From: an uncultured Bacteroidales bacterium
Lineage (GTDB): Bacteria > Bacteroidota > Bacteroidia > Bacteroidales > P3
DNA: 5,412 nt
NCBI GenBank assembly: GCA_937906975.1
Contig: CALCUN010000055.1
Span: 1-5,412 of the forward strand
Direction of reading: 5' to 3'
The notes beneath the pieces are model-generated. The model saw only the letters and a list, made by a program, of their open reading frames with translations. It had not been told where the DNA came from and did not search any database. This document shows, one piece after another, positions 4,699 through 5,412 of the stretch. Both the position numbers and the translations under genes were made by a program. Position 1 is the stretch's first letter, and the number at the start of each line of letters is the position of its first letter.

Positions 4699-4872
4699 AT
4701 GGCAAGGAAGGAAAAAAAGCTTACTTGTACATTTTTTGTGGGCAATACGCCTGTAGACAATCTATCTCCCCAACCCCTTGATAAAATGGCTCAAAGGCTG
4801 GGAGAGGTTATGTCAATTTATTATTCGCAAAATCCCGATGAATACAAGCGATTGAAAACAACTCAAATTTAA
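4699..4872 (+). CDS. 57-residue conserved small protein
   Basis: A short cytosolic protein: a basic start (MARKEKKL), a short strand FFVGNTPVDNLS (12-23) and a helix PLDKMAQRLGEVMSIYYSQNPDEYKRL (26-52). The arrangement of a beta hairpin, then LSPxxLDKMAxRLxEVMSxYYxxxPDEY is familiar to me from small genes repeatedly found in Firmicutes integrative elements, next to relatives of the preceding gene; no function is assigned. The ATG at 4699 has an AAGGAG Shine-Dalgarno at 4686-4691, with seven bases between. It sits 42 bases after the 77-residue gene and 17 before the next, in one operon. A longer reading frame on the same bases in another phase is out of step with this signal and is not credible. 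Confidence 0.82.
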   Translation: MARKEKKLTCTFFVGNTPVDNLSPQPLDKMAQRLGEVMSIYYSQNPDEYKRLKTTQI

Positions 4873-4889
4873 GAATTGGAGAAAAGAAA

Positions 4890-5060
4890 ATGAACGCTCA
4901 CGAAATTATGGAACGTAATAGAGAAATGGCAACCGCTTGGTTCTTCAATGGCGGTTACAAAGGAATGAACGAGCTGGATCAGGTAGGGTATCTAATTGAA
5001 GAGTGCGGCTATACCGAAGCTGGAGCTTGGGAATTGGTTTACGGATGTGCCGACAAATAA
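4890..5060 (+). CDS. 56-residue small hypothetical protein
   Basis: A small acidic protein, MNAHEIMERNREMATAWFFN continuing with a Gly-Tyr-rich turn (GGYKGMNELDQVG) and an ending rich in Glu, Ala and Trp (IEECGYTEAGAWELVYG). It looks like a compact helical protein with no membrane segment or known motif. I do not recognise a function. The ATG at 4890 has GGAG at 4878-4881, eight bases before it. Support comes from the ribosome-binding site, tight spacing (17 bases from the gene before, 16 from the gene after), and protein-like composition rather than length. Confidence 0.78.
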   Translation: MNAHEIMERNREMATAWFFNGGYKGMNELDQVGYLIEECGYTEAGAWELVYGCADK

Positions 5061-5076
5061 GAAAGGATAAAAGGGA

Positions 5077-5412
5077 ATGAAGAACGGAAAAATGCGGGGC
5101 GAGAGACGGTTTAAAGCATTTGAAAGAGACAACCTTTTGGTTGAGATTTTATTCCAACACAAAGGCAAGGATAACGCCCTCTCTATGAAAGAGTTAGCGA
5201 TCGCCTTAACGGAAAATGGTTATAAAACATCCGTTGAATCAGTCCACAATTTAGTTGCAAAGGTAATGTTTGAAAGACATTTGCCAATATGCTCGCTGGC
5301 TTACTACGGCTATTACTGGGGTGGGAGCAGACAAGACATTCAAGATGCCATTGACGGATTGCAAGAAAAAATCAACGGACTGCAAGAACGGATTGATTTA
5401 TTGAAAGGCTTT
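5077..5412 (+). CDS. Probable winged-helix protein with C-terminal coiled coil (partial, runs off the window)
   Basis: The first 112 residues of a protein cut by the window edge. Residues about 18-80 look like a winged helix-turn-helix: DNLLVEILFQHKG, then SMKELAIALTENGY (36-49) and SVESVHNLVAKVMFERHLPIC (52-72), with YYGYYWGG as the wing. From residue 85 a heptad-patterned helix follows, with the near-repeat GLQEKIN-GLQERID (94-107), a likely coiled coil for dimerisation. The ATG at 5077 is preceded by AAAGGA (5062-5067), nine bases away; a second Met at codon 6 is possible. It is the fourth gene of the operon. The fold suggests a DNA-binding regulator or accessory factor of a mobile element. 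Family naming is not possible from what is visible. Confidence 0.78.
   Translation, partial: MKNGKMRGERRFKAFERDNLLVEILFQHKGKDNALSMKELAIALTENGYKTSVESVHNLVAKVMFERHLPICSLAYYGYYWGGSRQDIQDAIDGLQEKINGLQERIDLLKGF

Noticed and set aside
4562..4756. 64-codon frame overlapping two small genes
   Set aside because: It has no ribosome-binding site, overlaps the end of the 77-residue gene and the start of the 57-residue gene out of phase, and both of those have proper signals.
1..5412. CRISPR arrays, tRNA or rRNA genes, and insertion sequences
   Set aside because: I saw no regularly spaced long repeats, no cloverleaf with a T-arm, no rRNA-like sequence and no transposase in any frame.

Overview
The window reads as a mosaic of two bacterial styles, which points to a gut-type Bacteroidota (Bacteroidales-like) host carrying the edge of a DNA segment of Firmicutes (Clostridia-like) origin. 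Positions 1 to about 4132 have Bacteroidota expression signals: promoters of the TTTG / TAnnTTTG kind (at 104-136 and 2555-2586) and gene starts without convincing Shine-Dalgarno sequences. Positions from about 4340 to the end have a textbook TTGACA-N17-TATAAT promoter, and each of four small genes is preceded by a purine-rich Shine-Dalgarno sequence. The taxonomic assignment is inferred from these signals and from protein style, not from a database search.

Layout. (1) Positions 1-100 hold an inverted repeat and no assignable gene. (2) Positions about 142-390 look like a stand-alone structured small RNA with its own strong promoter, a long rod-like fold, a second hairpin and an intrinsic terminator; a 6S-type RNA is a possibility. 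(3) Positions 492-2331 form a three-gene operon: a calcineurin-like metallophosphoesterase, an unrecognised 197-residue protein, and a conserved hypothetical protein with ANITHN and NGWGSYDGFV motifs of a kind seen in phages and mobile elements. It closes with a strong terminator at 2335-2376. (4) A 280-base regulatory stretch follows, with a perfect 15-bp inverted repeat and three related 20-bp operator-like palindromes placed exactly 61 bp apart. (5) Positions 2612-4132 encode a compact tripartite toxin-antitoxin locus of the HipBST type: a 65-residue Xre/HipB regulator, a 108-residue HipS-like protein (the HipA N-terminal subdomain as a separate protein) and a 331-residue HipT-like Ser/Thr kinase. 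(6) Positions 4133-4422 are non-coding and contain the apparent Bacteroidota/Firmicutes junction, a near-palindrome and the sigma-A promoter. (7) Positions 4423-5412 encode four small proteins of the kind clustered in Firmicutes integrative conjugative elements; the last is cut by the window edge.

How the parts work together. In the hip locus, HipB (probably with HipS and HipT bound) is expected to repress its own promoter through the three operators, the third of which covers the predicted transcription start and abuts the start codon. HipS is expected to hold the HipT kinase inactive. The metallophosphoesterase operon and the hip locus are separate transcription units and look like accessory cargo. 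The four small downstream genes form one operon whose function is not known.
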